Source: Fidelibacterota bacterium UBA7300 (GTDB taxonomy: Bacteria; Fidelibacterota; Marinisomatia; Marinisomatales; UBA2128). From it: a stretch of DNA of 12,217 nucleotides. The notes beneath the pieces were generated by a model. That model worked only from the letters and a program-made list of their open reading frames with translations, was not told where the DNA came from and ran no database searches. The DNA lies in NCBI GenBank assembly GCA_002471865.1, contig DKQU01000017.1:1-12217 (forward strand), written 5' to 3'. Position numbers and translations under genes: made by a program. This document shows positions 1 through 8,014 of the stretch, piece by piece (the stretch's first letter is position 1; each line of letters starts with the position of its first letter).

Positions 1-2
1 AT

Positions 3-1232
3 TATCTGAATGGGCTCGATTATGATGCTCACTTTTTTGTACTAGGAGATTTCAATTTCTATAACTCCGATGAGGGGGGTTTTCAGCGTCTCACCGAATC
101 ACAAACTGAAAACAACGGCCAGCTCTTCGATCCCATCGATGAGATTGGCTATTGGCATAACAATAATGCTTTCGCTGAGGTCCATACTCAATCTCCTCGA
201 GGAGGAAATTACGGAGGAATGGATGACCGGTTCGATTTCATACTAGCTTCAAATAGTGTGCTGGTTTACTCGAGTCTAAACTATGTAGAAGAGTCGTATG
301 TGTCCGTTGGAAACGACGGCAACCACTTCAATCAAGCTATTAATTACGGCAGCAACGACGCTGTACCGGACAATGTTGCAGATGCACTTGTAGATGCGTC
401 TGATCACCTCCCAGTCTACCTTGAAATGGAGTTTGTTAGTGAGGTGGGTGCTGACGAGAATATCATTGTCACTGAAATCATGCAGAACCCGAGCGCTGTA
501 AGTGATACCTACGGTGAATGGTTTGAGATTTACAACGCTGATTCTGAAAGTTATGACCTCCGAAACTGGACTATCCGGGATAACGGTTCAGATATCCACA
601 CTATTACAGGTAAGTTTCCGGTTACCATTGAGTCGGGCCAGTACTTTGTCTTAGGGAGGAATGGAGACGATTCTCTGAACGGAGGTGTGGAAGTTGATTA
701 CGACTATTCCTCAATTACTCTCGGGAACAGTGATGATGAGATCATTATCCTCAATGGGGAAGGATTGGAAGTGTGCCGGGTGGAGTACGACGGAGGTCCT
801 GAATTCCCGGATCCTACAGGAGCTTCCATGGCCTTGCTCGATTTGGAGAGTGATATCAATGATGGCGCTAACTGGATGGAGTCAACGACTCCATATGGAG
901 ATGGTGACCTGGGCACACCTGGCGAGGCGAATTGGGATGTATCAGTGGATGATGAGGAAAGCTTGCCGTCGGATATGATTCTGCTGACTGCTTATCCCAA
1001 TCCGTTCAATCCTACTGCCACAATACGTTTCCAAGTCCCAGAAACCTCAGAAATAAGACTTACTGTTTACGATCTGATGGGAAGAGAAGCTAAGGAATTG
1101 GTGAATTCAAGAGTTGATAGGGGTGAACATGAAGTTGTTTGGAATGCCTCTGAATTTCCGAGTGGCATTTATTTCTGTAGGTTAGAGTCGGGAGATGTCA
1201 GCCAAACACAGAAGCTATTGCTTCTGAAGTAA
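3..1232 (+). CDS. Secreted EEP-family nuclease/phosphatase with lamin-tail and T9SS sorting domains (5' partial)
   Basis: The reading frame is open from base 3, so the Met at 219 is internal and the gene starts upstream of the window; 409 residues are visible. Visible residues 1 to about 143 are the end of an endonuclease/exonuclease/phosphatase domain: a GDFN motif (bases 45-56), a DDRFDFIL segment just after the internal Met, and the closing SDHLPV motif (SDH at 399-407). In this family the Asp/Asn of GDFN and the Asp-His of SDH bind metal and catalyse phosphodiester or phosphomonoester cleavage; all are intact. Residues about 152-312 look like a lamin-tail domain (IIVTEIMQNP, then GEWFEIYN, NWTIRDNG). 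Residues about 325-409 are a T9SS type A sorting domain. The protein should be exported and anchored or released at the cell surface. DNase, RNase or phosphatase activity cannot be told apart here. It converges on the NHL gene with a 9-bp gap. Confidence 0.88.
   Translation, partial: YLNGLDYDAHFFVLGDFNFYNSDEGGFQRLTESQTENNGQLFDPIDEIGYWHNNNAFAEVHTQSPRGGNYGGMDDRFDFILASNSVLVYSSLNYVEESYVSVGNDGNHFNQAINYGSNDAVPDNVADALVDASDHLPVYLEMEFVSEVGADENIIVTEIMQNPSAVSDTYGEWFEIYNADSESYDLRNWTIRDNGSDIHTITGKFPVTIESGQYFVLGRNGDDSLNGGVEVDYDYSSITLGNSDDEIIILNGEGLEVCRVEYDGGPEFPDPTGASMALLDLESDINDGANWMESTTPYGDGDLGTPGEANWDVSVDDEESLPSDMILLTAYPNPFNPTATIRFQVPETSEIRLTVYDLMGREAKELVNSRVDRGEHEVVWNASEFPSGIYFCRLESGDVSQTQKLLLLK
975..1229 (+). 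other. C-terminal T9SS (Por) sorting domain of the EEP protein
   Basis: The segment begins near the motif YPNPFNPTATIRF, followed by a VYDLMGRE strand, a VWNASEFPSGIYFCRL segment and a C-terminal basic LLLLK. This is the pattern of type A T9SS sorting domains: a small Ig-like beta-sandwich that directs the folded protein through the outer-membrane translocon and is then usually removed. The family match is seen directly; use of T9SS in this organism is inferred. Confidence 0.85.
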
Positions 1233-1241
1233 ACTGTAGTT

Positions 1242-2621
1242 TTACGGATTATCTATTAGATCTTCTTCTATAGTATTGGATAGAGCATAGCGTATGATTC
1301 TGGAATTGGGTGTATCACAGACGTAGATAACTTCTCTGTCATCAATAACTACGGCCTGAGGAGATTCCAGAATTCCCTTCTCTTCCACAACGTAAAAGAT
1401 AATCCCTTCAGACTCTGTAGAGTCCACCACCACTCCTTCTGAAGTAGCCGGATCCCATTCTGATTTTTCGATCCGGTACTGCTCCACCCCAGCTTTCATG
1501 AAGAAGCTTCCGTCAGAGTTAAATACCTGTATCTCCCGTTCATCCGTATTGGCTACATAGACAGTCTGTTTTTGATCCACTGCTACGTCCATAGGATTAG
1601 AAAAGCGACCTAGGTCCATAATGTCATTTTCACCTTCCTGGAACACGGACGGGTAGTTAGTATAATTGCCTGAGGTTGTAGGTTTGATCTTGTGGATAGC
1701 AAAATAGTTTCCTGATTGCGCGTAGTAGATATTCCCGGCATAATCCACATCCACAGCCATAGGATCGTTTACTGTCCCAGCACCTGTGCCCCAACCGACA
1801 GCTGTATGACCAAAAGTTCCATCGTGAGTCCACACTGTTTGACCATTTTCTAACATGAGCAAATCCCGCCTACGGAAATCGATCCGAACCAGGCGGTCAT
1901 GATAGCTATCTGTGACATAAAGGTAATCATAACTTCCTGAGGTAGATAGACCAGAGTACTGCGACTGTTCACTGTTATAATAAATATCGTCAAACTGAGC
2001 CTCTAAGGAAGTCGCGTCGAAGAAAATATTAGGCGAAAGAATCGAGTCCACCGTAGTCTGATTATCCGACCAGGTGATATCCATCATCTCCCACTCATCG
2101 CCGTTGACTGCTTGTAACCAGTCATTCATCCCAGGCGTGAGAAGAAAAGTGTCTCCGGTTGAAGTATTGAGAAATGTCCCTTCCACTGCCACGGAATCAA
2201 TATTCAGTTCGTTCCACAACTGATTCCATCCATAGATTTGACCATTGCCATCAATGAAGAAGGTATTCATCTTCCCATCCACATCTACATCGATTGGGCT
2301 GATATTGCTACCGTCGGCTTTGGTGAGATTACTGAGGCCATCAAATCCTTCAAGGATTTCTCCATCCTGTCCAAACACATGAATTTTATGTGCAGCGGAA
2401 TCTGCCACGAAGATGTGGCCGTCAGGTGCAACTGACATTTCCACCGGTGACAGTAAACCGTGGCTCTCACTGTCCCAGATTGGAGAGAGCATGAGGTAAG
2501 TGGTATCGCCTGCAGAGAAGTCCGGTGGGGTGTTTATTTCTGTAGGCAGAGTCATCTTCTCTACGCAACCTACTACCAGCAAAAGGGTGAATATCAGCGG
2601 TTTAGTTTTTTGTACTCGCAT
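1242..2621 (-). CDS. NHL-repeat beta-propeller lipoprotein
   Basis: This 459-residue protein has a lipoprotein signal peptide (basic MRVQKTK, hydrophobic core, lipobox VVGC, acylated Cys19), so it should sit on a membrane as a lipoprotein. NHL-type strands recur at about residues 57-93 (VADSAAHKIHVF), 106-131, 233-248 (LYVTDSYHDRLVRIDF), 285-313, 339-377 (VYVANTDEREIQVF) and 417-447 (VIYVCDTPNSRIIRY), consistent with a six-bladed propeller. No catalytic residues are evident, and NHL propellers usually mediate protein, glycan or RNA contacts. Residues about 132-232 form a long stretch with poor repeat match between early blades. Its ATG shares one base with the stop of the upstream barrel gene (TGATG), with only a weak purine-rich site upstream, so translation is probably coupled. 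It is the last gene of the operon. The specific ligand is unknown. Confidence 0.85.
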   Translation of the reverse strand: MRVQKTKPLIFTLLLVVGCVEKMTLPTEINTPPDFSAGDTTYLMLSPIWDSESHGLLSPVEMSVAPDGHIFVADSAAHKIHVFGQDGEILEGFDGLSNLTKADGSNISPIDVDVDGKMNTFFIDGNGQIYGWNQLWNELNIDSVAVEGTFLNTSTGDTFLLTPGMNDWLQAVNGDEWEMMDITWSDNQTTVDSILSPNIFFDATSLEAQFDDIYYNSEQSQYSGLSTSGSYDYLYVTDSYHDRLVRIDFRRRDLLMLENGQTVWTHDGTFGHTAVGWGTGAGTVNDPMAVDVDYAGNIYYAQSGNYFAIHKIKPTTSGNYTNYPSVFQEGENDIMDLGRFSNPMDVAVDQKQTVYVANTDEREIQVFNSDGSFFMKAGVEQYRIEKSEWDPATSEGVVVDSTESEGIIFYVVEEKGILESPQAVVIDDREVIYVCDTPNSRIIRYALSNTIEEDLIDNP

Positions 2622-3631
2622 CAGAACACCAGCCCTATGCTTAGTCTTTCGGGATTGGTCAGGTGAGTCTGGTTGGTGTAGGAGTAGTCTGCTCGCAGCT
2701 TAAAGGGTCCTGCAGGAAGATAGAGTCCAACCCCAAGCGAAAAATTTTCTTCTTCCTTATTTAACTTATAACCGCCGCGGAGGGCAAGGGTGTTTAGGAA
2801 CCAATACTCAGCTCCAAGCGAAATATTTTCGGCGTTGTCCACCGGATGGTTCAGTTGTCCTGATAATGTCAATCGGTGATTCTTGAGATCAATGACCTCC
2901 ATAGCAGTTCCCACCCTGAATACAGTAGGTGGTGAAAATGCCTCAAATTCTGATTCTATCTCGTCCTCTTCTCCCGTATCATGATCAAGCACTCGCCTTA
3001 TGTAAGTTCCATCCGGCTTGGCATTTGGCCCAAAATGGGAAAGGACTGCGGAGAAACGTAATGTCTTATAGCCAGTCCAGTAAAATGTACCAAGATCCAT
3101 CATGACAGTTTCCATTTGGTTGCCGGCCAGATTTTCACTGACATGCTTAATCGTTACTCCGAAACTAAACCGATCCGACAGAGCTGTGCTGTAAGTAAGT
3201 GCCAGGAAACGGTCCTGGTATACGAAGTAATTTCCCGTTCCGTGAGGCATCAACTCGGTAGTCTCTTCCATGGGAGCCATGTGAAGAATGCCTGCACTAA
3301 AGCCCAGATAATGTCTGCCTGAGATGTGCCGGGATATTCCCATGAAATCGTAATAGATCTCCGCTGGTAATTGAACTCGTGCGGCTGAAAGTTGTGTCTT
3401 TTCGAGCTGCGACACTGCAGCGGGATTATAGTAAAGGGCGGTCGCATCTTGATTGAGAGCGACTACGGCCTCGCCCATTCCTACAGCCCGCGCACCAACT
3501 CCTATCTTTAGGAATGTAAATACTGATGTTCCTGCCCGTTGGCCACCTAGGATGGGAAAAAAATTCTGCTGGGCTGATGCTGATGACAACGTCAACAGGA
3601 TGAGGAAAATAGTTATGGTTCGCTGTTTCAT
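2621..3631 (-). CDS. PorV/PorQ-family outer-membrane beta-barrel protein
   Basis: The 336-residue product begins with a classical signal peptide (MKQRT, hydrophobic core, cleavage likely after SSASA at residue 20). The mature N-terminus carries the family signature at about residues 41-76: LKIGVGARAVGMGEA, then DATALYYNPAA. The rest alternates polar and aromatic residues in strand-sized blocks and ends in SIGLVF with a C-terminal Phe, as expected for an outer-membrane barrel of the FadL-like PorV/PorQ type. In Bacteroidetes, PorV (LptO) binds T9SS sorting domains and carries cargo to the attachment complex; non-Bacteroidetes FCB genomes often hold several paralogues of uncertain role, so no symbol is given. 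Its ATG overlaps the receptor stop by one base (TAATG), with a weak AGG 10 bases upstream, suggesting translational coupling. Predicted T9SS cargo genes lie on both sides of the operon. Confidence 0.88.
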   Translation of the reverse strand: MKQRTITIFLILLTLSSASAQQNFFPILGGQRAGTSVFTFLKIGVGARAVGMGEAVVALNQDATALYYNPAAVSQLEKTQLSAARVQLPAEIYYDFMGISRHISGRHYLGFSAGILHMAPMEETTELMPHGTGNYFVYQDRFLALTYSTALSDRFSFGVTIKHVSENLAGNQMETVMMDLGTFYWTGYKTLRFSAVLSHFGPNAKPDGTYIRRVLDHDTGEEDEIESEFEAFSPPTVFRVGTAMEVIDLKNHRLTLSGQLNHPVDNAENISLGAEYWFLNTLALRGGYKLNKEEENFSLGVGLYLPAGPFKLRADYSYTNQTHLTNPERLSIGLVF

Positions 3632-6390
3632 TAGAAAAATACCTGAAGCCCCAATTCCACAGTACGTGGCCGGCGGAAGCGGGAGGGATCATAGTTCGGA
3701 TTCGGACTGTCAATCATGCTGTATGGGATAATTTCGCCGGGATCGTAACCTTGACCAGTGAAGGGATTGATGCGTCGAGGAATACGTTGATCCCAGAGAT
3801 TTTGGATGTCCAGAAATAGTCTGTAACTGAAACGATTGAGTTCGAATCTTTTATAAAGTTTCAGATCTGTGTTGGTTGTGGGTTCCTTACTGAAATAGAA
3901 GTACGGCTTCTCATCTTCATATATCCCTTGATAGTACTGAACACCGTTTTCTTCCCGGATAGTGTCCACAATAGCACGGGTGTATCTCCTCCCAGTTTCG
4001 TATTCCAGTCTTAATGAAGCACCCAGCCCAGATGGATGGTTATACGACAGGTTAGCGAAAAACTGAAGAGGCTTGTCCCAACGGAGGAATACTTCATTCA
4101 AAGGTTTTTCCTGAATCTGTCCCGATTCAACCAACAGATTGTCGTTTGGGTTAGAGCTTTTCCCGGTTGCGATGGAGTAGTTGAAGTTCACATCGGCGTA
4201 GAAGTTTTTAAGCAGGCGGCTCTTAAGGATGATCTCCACCCCACGGGAGCGGGCGTAGTCTGCATTCAGATACATCAGGAAGCTCATATGCGAGTACTTC
4301 GGATTTGAAGGCCGGATGGACTGGGAAGTCTCGTAGTCAAACATGTCTTTCCAATAGGCCTTCATTTCCAGCACTTGATCCTCGCTGAAACGGTGCTTGA
4401 TTCCCAGCTCATACTGGACGGTGGTCTTTGGGTCCAGATTGGGGTTGCCGAAAACCTGATAAGTCGTAGGGGAGGAGGAGGTCAGTTTGGCATAGACATA
4501 CTGGAAAGTGGGAAGCTGTGAGAAGTGTCCGTAGTAGAAGTAGAGTACATCATTGTCCGTCACTGGATGGGAGATACCCACTCGCGGACTGATACGTCCC
4601 TTTCCACGGTAGCCAAAAACCTCAAATGTCTCATCCATGAAGATCTGTCGGGCAGCATCGGTGATGACCACAATGTTGGAGTCAGCAATAGCACGTTCAA
4701 CATATTTCCCCGGGAACCAGAAATCGTAGCGGAGACCCAAATTGACAGTCATTCCTTCGAAGATAATACGATCCTGAGCATAGAGTGCACCAAACGTTGT
4801 CCGGGCACGATAGGCGTCATAGTTGCTTCCCAGTCCGGTTTCACCCGTCCAAGGTTCATCAATGTCCAGAACCTGCATATCGGTATAGGTAATCTCCATC
4901 CCGGCTTTCATCTTCTGGCGTGATTTAGTCTGATGTGTCCAGTCCATGTCCAGCCGGTAATTATCGCTGGAGATATCGTACCATTCACTAGAGACACCCG
5001 TATCATAGAACTCATCCCCCAGCGTAATGTCCACATTCCCATCCCAGTCCTGAATGGTGTAATTGATGGGCTCAAGATCAAGACGCTCCTGATATTCTGT
5101 CCAATGAAGGTCTTGCACTGCGCTGTGCTCCAGAGTGAGAAAGCGTCCCAGCGTGACCTCGTAAAATGTCTGTGGATTGAGAGTATGGACCCAATTGATG
5201 TTCAACAAGCGTGATTCCCTTGTGATAGTATTGTACTGGTCAAGAATTTCCTGGTATCGGTATGGATAGTAAGTGGAGGAGAAAGCCCTGGGCATAAAGA
5301 ATCCCTGGTTGACATTCAGTGAGAAATCGTAAGAAGCGGACAGCTTCTTCTGGGAAGTCATTTCCCAAGTCAGCTTGTAGAGAAGATGCAAGTCGTTTTC
5401 TTGGCGGGGAGCTGTCCATTTGAGCAGCTCGTCAGCTTCTGTATTGCTCAATCCAGGCAGCGACCAGTTTCGGTGAGGATAAACATTTTTTGCGGTAGGC
5501 AGATGAGTATCCGACCCTTTGCCGTAACCGTTGGCGAAGAAGGAAAACCGGCCGGGAAGGTCTAACCCAATAGTTTTAGGCAACAGCTCAAACAGGGTAG
5601 ACGGACCCCCTAGGTTTAATTCAATGTGGTCTGTGTTATAGTGGATGATAGAATTCTGGGAGAAACCCCAGTTATCACTGGCGTACTTGACACTTCCCTC
5701 GTAATTATCTCGACCTTCCTTTAACCGTATATTTACAACGCCGGACATTGCTTGGCCGTACTCGGCATTATAACCACCGGTGATAATCTCCATGTTTTCG
5801 ATAGATTCGGCGTTAATGAAAAGGTTCCCGCCATAGCCGGAAAGGGGATCCTTGATGGAAAGACCGTCGATGATGAAGAGGCTTTCGTCAATCCGGCCGC
5901 CCCGAATATGAATCTCATTATCCACGGTCGTGACGCCGATTTGCTCAGAGAGGATATCTTCAACGCTGTTTACGATTTTGTTTTGAATATCATCGCTGGA
6001 GATTCGAGTCAGGGAAGCGGTCTCGTCCACGTCAAAAAGCGGTTTTTTACCCATAACAACCACTTCCTCACCCAGGGCGAGTACCGTCTGTTCCAGATCG
6101 AAGTTTTCAGTTACAACAGCTTCTGCCTTTACCTCCACACCTGTTTTCAGGAGTACCTTATAACCCACCATGGAAATTTCTATATCATAACTTCCCGGTG
6201 AGATTCCAGTTATAATATATTTACCATCTGACGCGCTGGCTGCGCCGTAATAGGTACCCTTGATGATCACATTGACTCCCGGCAAAGGTTCGTCTGTTTC
6301 TACATCCCGGATGGTGCCTTGGATAATTGCATCCTGTTGACTGAACAGCATCAAGGGGAAGAGTAGATTCAATAAAAGTGAACGTCTCAC
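3631..6390 (-). CDS. TonB-dependent outer-membrane receptor with carboxypeptidase-regulatory-like N-terminal domain
   Basis: This 919-residue protein has a short signal peptide (MRRSLLLNLLFPLMLFS, cleavage likely before QQ at 18). Residues about 22-100 form a CarboxypepD_reg-like beta-sandwich (IIQGTIRDVETDEPLPGVNV, GKYIITGISPGSYDI). An EEVVVMG segment at 108-114 resembles the TonB-box region. Residues about 117-226 are the plug domain (HIRGGRIDESLFIIDG, GGYNAEYGQAMSGVVNI). The remainder is a long beta-barrel ending in ELGLQVFF with terminal Phe. Such receptors import or handle large ligands using TonB energy. No SusD-like partner is next to it, so it is not a standard SusC/SusD pair; the substrate is unknown. 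The start is GTG, overlapping the upstream stop as GTGA and preceded by a strong Shine-Dalgarno site. The next gene overlaps its stop by one base. Confidence 0.93.
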   Translation of the reverse strand: MRRSLLLNLLFPLMLFSQQDAIIQGTIRDVETDEPLPGVNVIIKGTYYGAASASDGKYIITGISPGSYDIEISMVGYKVLLKTGVEVKAEAVVTENFDLEQTVLALGEEVVVMGKKPLFDVDETASLTRISSDDIQNKIVNSVEDILSEQIGVTTVDNEIHIRGGRIDESLFIIDGLSIKDPLSGYGGNLFINAESIENMEIITGGYNAEYGQAMSGVVNIRLKEGRDNYEGSVKYASDNWGFSQNSIIHYNTDHIELNLGGPSTLFELLPKTIGLDLPGRFSFFANGYGKGSDTHLPTAKNVYPHRNWSLPGLSNTEADELLKWTAPRQENDLHLLYKLTWEMTSQKKLSASYDFSLNVNQGFFMPRAFSSTYYPYRYQEILDQYNTITRESRLLNINWVHTLNPQTFYEVTLGRFLTLEHSAVQDLHWTEYQERLDLEPINYTIQDWDGNVDITLGDEFYDTGVSSEWYDISSDNYRLDMDWTHQTKSRQKMKAGMEITYTDMQVLDIDEPWTGETGLGSNYDAYRARTTFGALYAQDRIIFEGMTVNLGLRYDFWFPGKYVERAIADSNIVVITDAARQIFMDETFEVFGYRGKGRISPRVGISHPVTDNDVLYFYYGHFSQLPTFQYVYAKLTSSSPTTYQVFGNPNLDPKTTVQYELGIKHRFSEDQVLEMKAYWKDMFDYETSQSIRPSNPKYSHMSFLMYLNADYARSRGVEIILKSRLLKNFYADVNFNYSIATGKSSNPNDNLLVESGQIQEKPLNEVFLRWDKPLQFFANLSYNHPSGLGASLRLEYETGRRYTRAIVDTIREENGVQYYQGIYEDEKPYFYFSKEPTTNTDLKLYKRFELNRFSYRLFLDIQNLWDQRIPRRINPFTGQGYDPGEIIPYSMIDSPNPNYDPSRFRRPRTVELGLQVFF

Positions 6391-7961
6391 GGTGTGAATT
6401 CCTCCTCCAGCAGATAGCCGAGAAACTTACCGGCAGAGCCATTGCCTTCCAATACTGGATTGGAGCCGTTATGAAGGGGGAGGGTCATCAGTACTGCCTT
6501 GCCTGAGAGCTGACCGACGCCTACCTCGAACTGGTAGCTGGCGCAGATGTTGGGTGTCCCTTCCCATTCGTCTCCACCTCCAGGCTCTTGTAAACGGTAG
6601 AGACTCTGAAAATAGGGGTGATCTTCTTCATTGTTCTCATATCCTTTCACGCGGATTGCGATAAGTCGGGAGACCTCGAGGTTCAATGTTGAATCTATTT
6701 GCGATTCGAGTCCTCGACCGGTTAGTAGCCTTCCGGAAGGATTGAGGGTGAAAGTGGAATCGATAGGGAACCAGACAAATGAGCTGTCTTTCAATTCTGG
6801 TGTGTTTAAAAATATGTTTCCGCCGCCCGAGAGAAAAGCATAGATGCTGGAGCCGGCTTCGCCATAAGTCTCATTCCCAGTATAGGCTGAGTACCAAATG
6901 ACGGTGTTAAAGTAATTCAGGTTTGCGTTAAGGTCTGTTGTAGAATAGGGAAGTTCTTCACCAATCTCCCAGACCGAGAATCCGTCACTGCCCAACAGAG
7001 AATCGAGAACATTTTGGTACCAATCCTGTGCCTTATTTTGGCTATCCTGTGGGTAATCGTCTACAAGCAGTACATTACCCTGAACAGATATAACTTCCCA
7101 GTAGTTAACGGTGGTTGGATCATTAACATCAGGGAAGACGATTATTTCACTTTCTGCCCCGGCAATGTCCCTTACTTTTAGGTAAAAGGAATGTAATCCA
7201 GGTACAAGATCCGTCAGCGTGACGCTGGAATAGGCGGCGGCGTCCAGTTCAGTCCAGCAGGTATCGCAAGTATCGTCAAGGGCGTAGTAAACTGTAGTGA
7301 TGGTCTCTATACCATCCTGATCTTCCACATCCCAGATAAAGGTCCTAGTAGGAAAAGTGAAGCTTGTGTCAGTGGGGAGGTCATCCGACAACGGATTGCT
7401 CCTGTAGCGGAAGCTGATGGAGGGAGACGAGTTTTGGATGGGGAGCACCAGGATAGCTGGTGTTTCATCGGCGAGGCTGTCGTCATCTACAGCAACCACC
7501 TCAAAGCTGAAGACGTCCAGATCGGTGGTAATGGGGACATAAAACAATGCCGTTTCATCTGATGTATAAGTCCAGGGAGAGTTCTCCCCCCAGCGATAAC
7601 GGTAACCTACAACATACCCGTCAGCGTCTTCGCCCCACCAGTAGAGCTCCTGTCGGCTCGTGGTGATGGTTTCGAAGGCATTGCCTACAGCTACCCAGTT
7701 AAGATACGTTCCCGGTTCAAGTGTAAGGTAGGTCCAAGTGGTGTCGTAAGTCTGAGTTGTGGAATCGTAGCTGACGGAATCAATTGCAGCCCATAGTGTG
7801 TCCCCGTTCTGAATGGCCAAGTAGAGGGTATCGCTGGCGATGAGCGACAGATAGGTTTCCGGCGCCTGATTCTCGATAGGGGAGGAGGGATCTTCGTATT
7901 CCCAGAGAGAACAACCGGCAATCAGAGCCAGTAGGATGAGAAGAGTACTTTTATTCTTCAA
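6387..7961 (-). CDS. Large lipoprotein with Ig/FN3-like region and GATase-like domain
   Basis: The 524-residue product has a lipoprotein signal peptide (KNKS, hydrophobic core, lipobox LIAGC, acylated Cys17). Residues about 105-175 (YWWGEDADGYVVGYRYRWG) and 180-275 look like fibronectin/Ig-type beta-sandwiches; the second contains a DDTCDTCW pair of cysteines (232, 235). Residues about 294-400 (NVLLVDDYPQDS, FNTVIWYSAYTG, FLSGGGNIFL) resemble a class I glutamine-amidotransferase-like Rossmann fold, but the expected nucleophile Cys is not seen, so a non-catalytic role is likely. The start is TTG: it is the only usual start codon between the in-frame TGA at 8004-8006 and the signal peptide, and no Shine-Dalgarno site precedes it, only a pyrimidine-rich tract left by the terminator. 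It heads the four-gene operon and its stop overlaps the receptor start (GTGA). Function is not recognised; a surface-exposed partner of the receptor is a guess from context. Confidence 0.82.
   Translation of the reverse strand: MKNKSTLLILLALIAGCSLWEYEDPSSPIENQAPETYLSLIASDTLYLAIQNGDTLWAAIDSVSYDSTTQTYDTTWTYLTLEPGTYLNWVAVGNAFETITTSRQELYWWGEDADGYVVGYRYRWGENSPWTYTSDETALFYVPITTDLDVFSFEVVAVDDDSLADETPAILVLPIQNSSPSISFRYRSNPLSDDLPTDTSFTFPTRTFIWDVEDQDGIETITTVYYALDDTCDTCWTELDAAAYSSVTLTDLVPGLHSFYLKVRDIAGAESEIIVFPDVNDPTTVNYWEVISVQGNVLLVDDYPQDSQNKAQDWYQNVLDSLLGSDGFSVWEIGEELPYSTTDLNANLNYFNTVIWYSAYTGNETYGEAGSSIYAFLSGGGNIFLNTPELKDSSFVWFPIDSTFTLNPSGRLLTGRGLESQIDSTLNLEVSRLIAIRVKGYENNEEDHPYFQSLYRLQEPGGGDEWEGTPNICASYQFEVGVGQLSGKAVLMTLPLHNGSNPVLEGNGSAGKFLGYLLEEEFTP
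6401..6408 (-). promoter_or_regulatory. Strong Shine-Dalgarno site for the GTG-started receptor gene
   Basis: On the minus strand the sequence reads GGAGGAGG, ending 10 bases before the GTG at 6390. It lies inside the last codons of the upstream lipoprotein gene (Leu-Glu-Glu-Glu-Phe). It supports the GTG start over later candidates and is the best ribosome-binding site in the operon. Confidence 0.8.
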
Positions 7962-7975
7962 TTGAGAGAAAAAGA

Positions 7976-8004
7976 AAAAGGGCCCGGAAAATCCGGGCCC
8001 TTTT
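7976..8004 (-). terminator. Rho-independent terminator after the giant secreted-protein gene
   Basis: A perfect 13-bp stem pairs 7976-7988 with 7992-8004 (core GGGCCCGGA/TCCGGGCCC plus AAAA/TTTT) around an AAA loop. On the minus strand it is followed by a T-rich run (TTTTTCTTTTTC) and begins 10 bases after the stop codon of the 1400-residue protein. The flanking A and T tracts would also permit some function on the plus strand, but no plus-strand gene leads into it. Confidence 0.95.
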
Positions 8005-8014
8005 CAGTTTATTG

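Noticed and set aside
1209..1226. Hairpin CAGAAGC-TATT-GCTTCTG as a terminator for the EEP gene
   Set aside because: It lies within the coding end, the stem is only 7 bp, and no T-run follows directly; the first TTTT is 13 bases on.
219..1232. A complete gene starting at the ATG at 219
   Set aside because: The frame is open back to base 3, and the upstream codons encode the GDFN motif of the EEP domain, so this ATG is internal.
4525..4923. A 132-residue open frame on the plus strand inside the receptor gene
   Set aside because: It is fully antisense to a well-supported TonB receptor and shows no recognisable domain.
5752..6201. A 149-residue open frame on the plus strand opposite the plug domain
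   Set aside because: It is antisense to the conserved plug and carboxypeptidase-like regions and has no recognisable domain of its own.
3631..6390. Calling the receptor SusC
   Set aside because: No SusD-like lipoprotein is adjacent, and the neighbouring lipoproteins are NHL and Ig/GATase-like, not SusD-like helical-repeat proteins.
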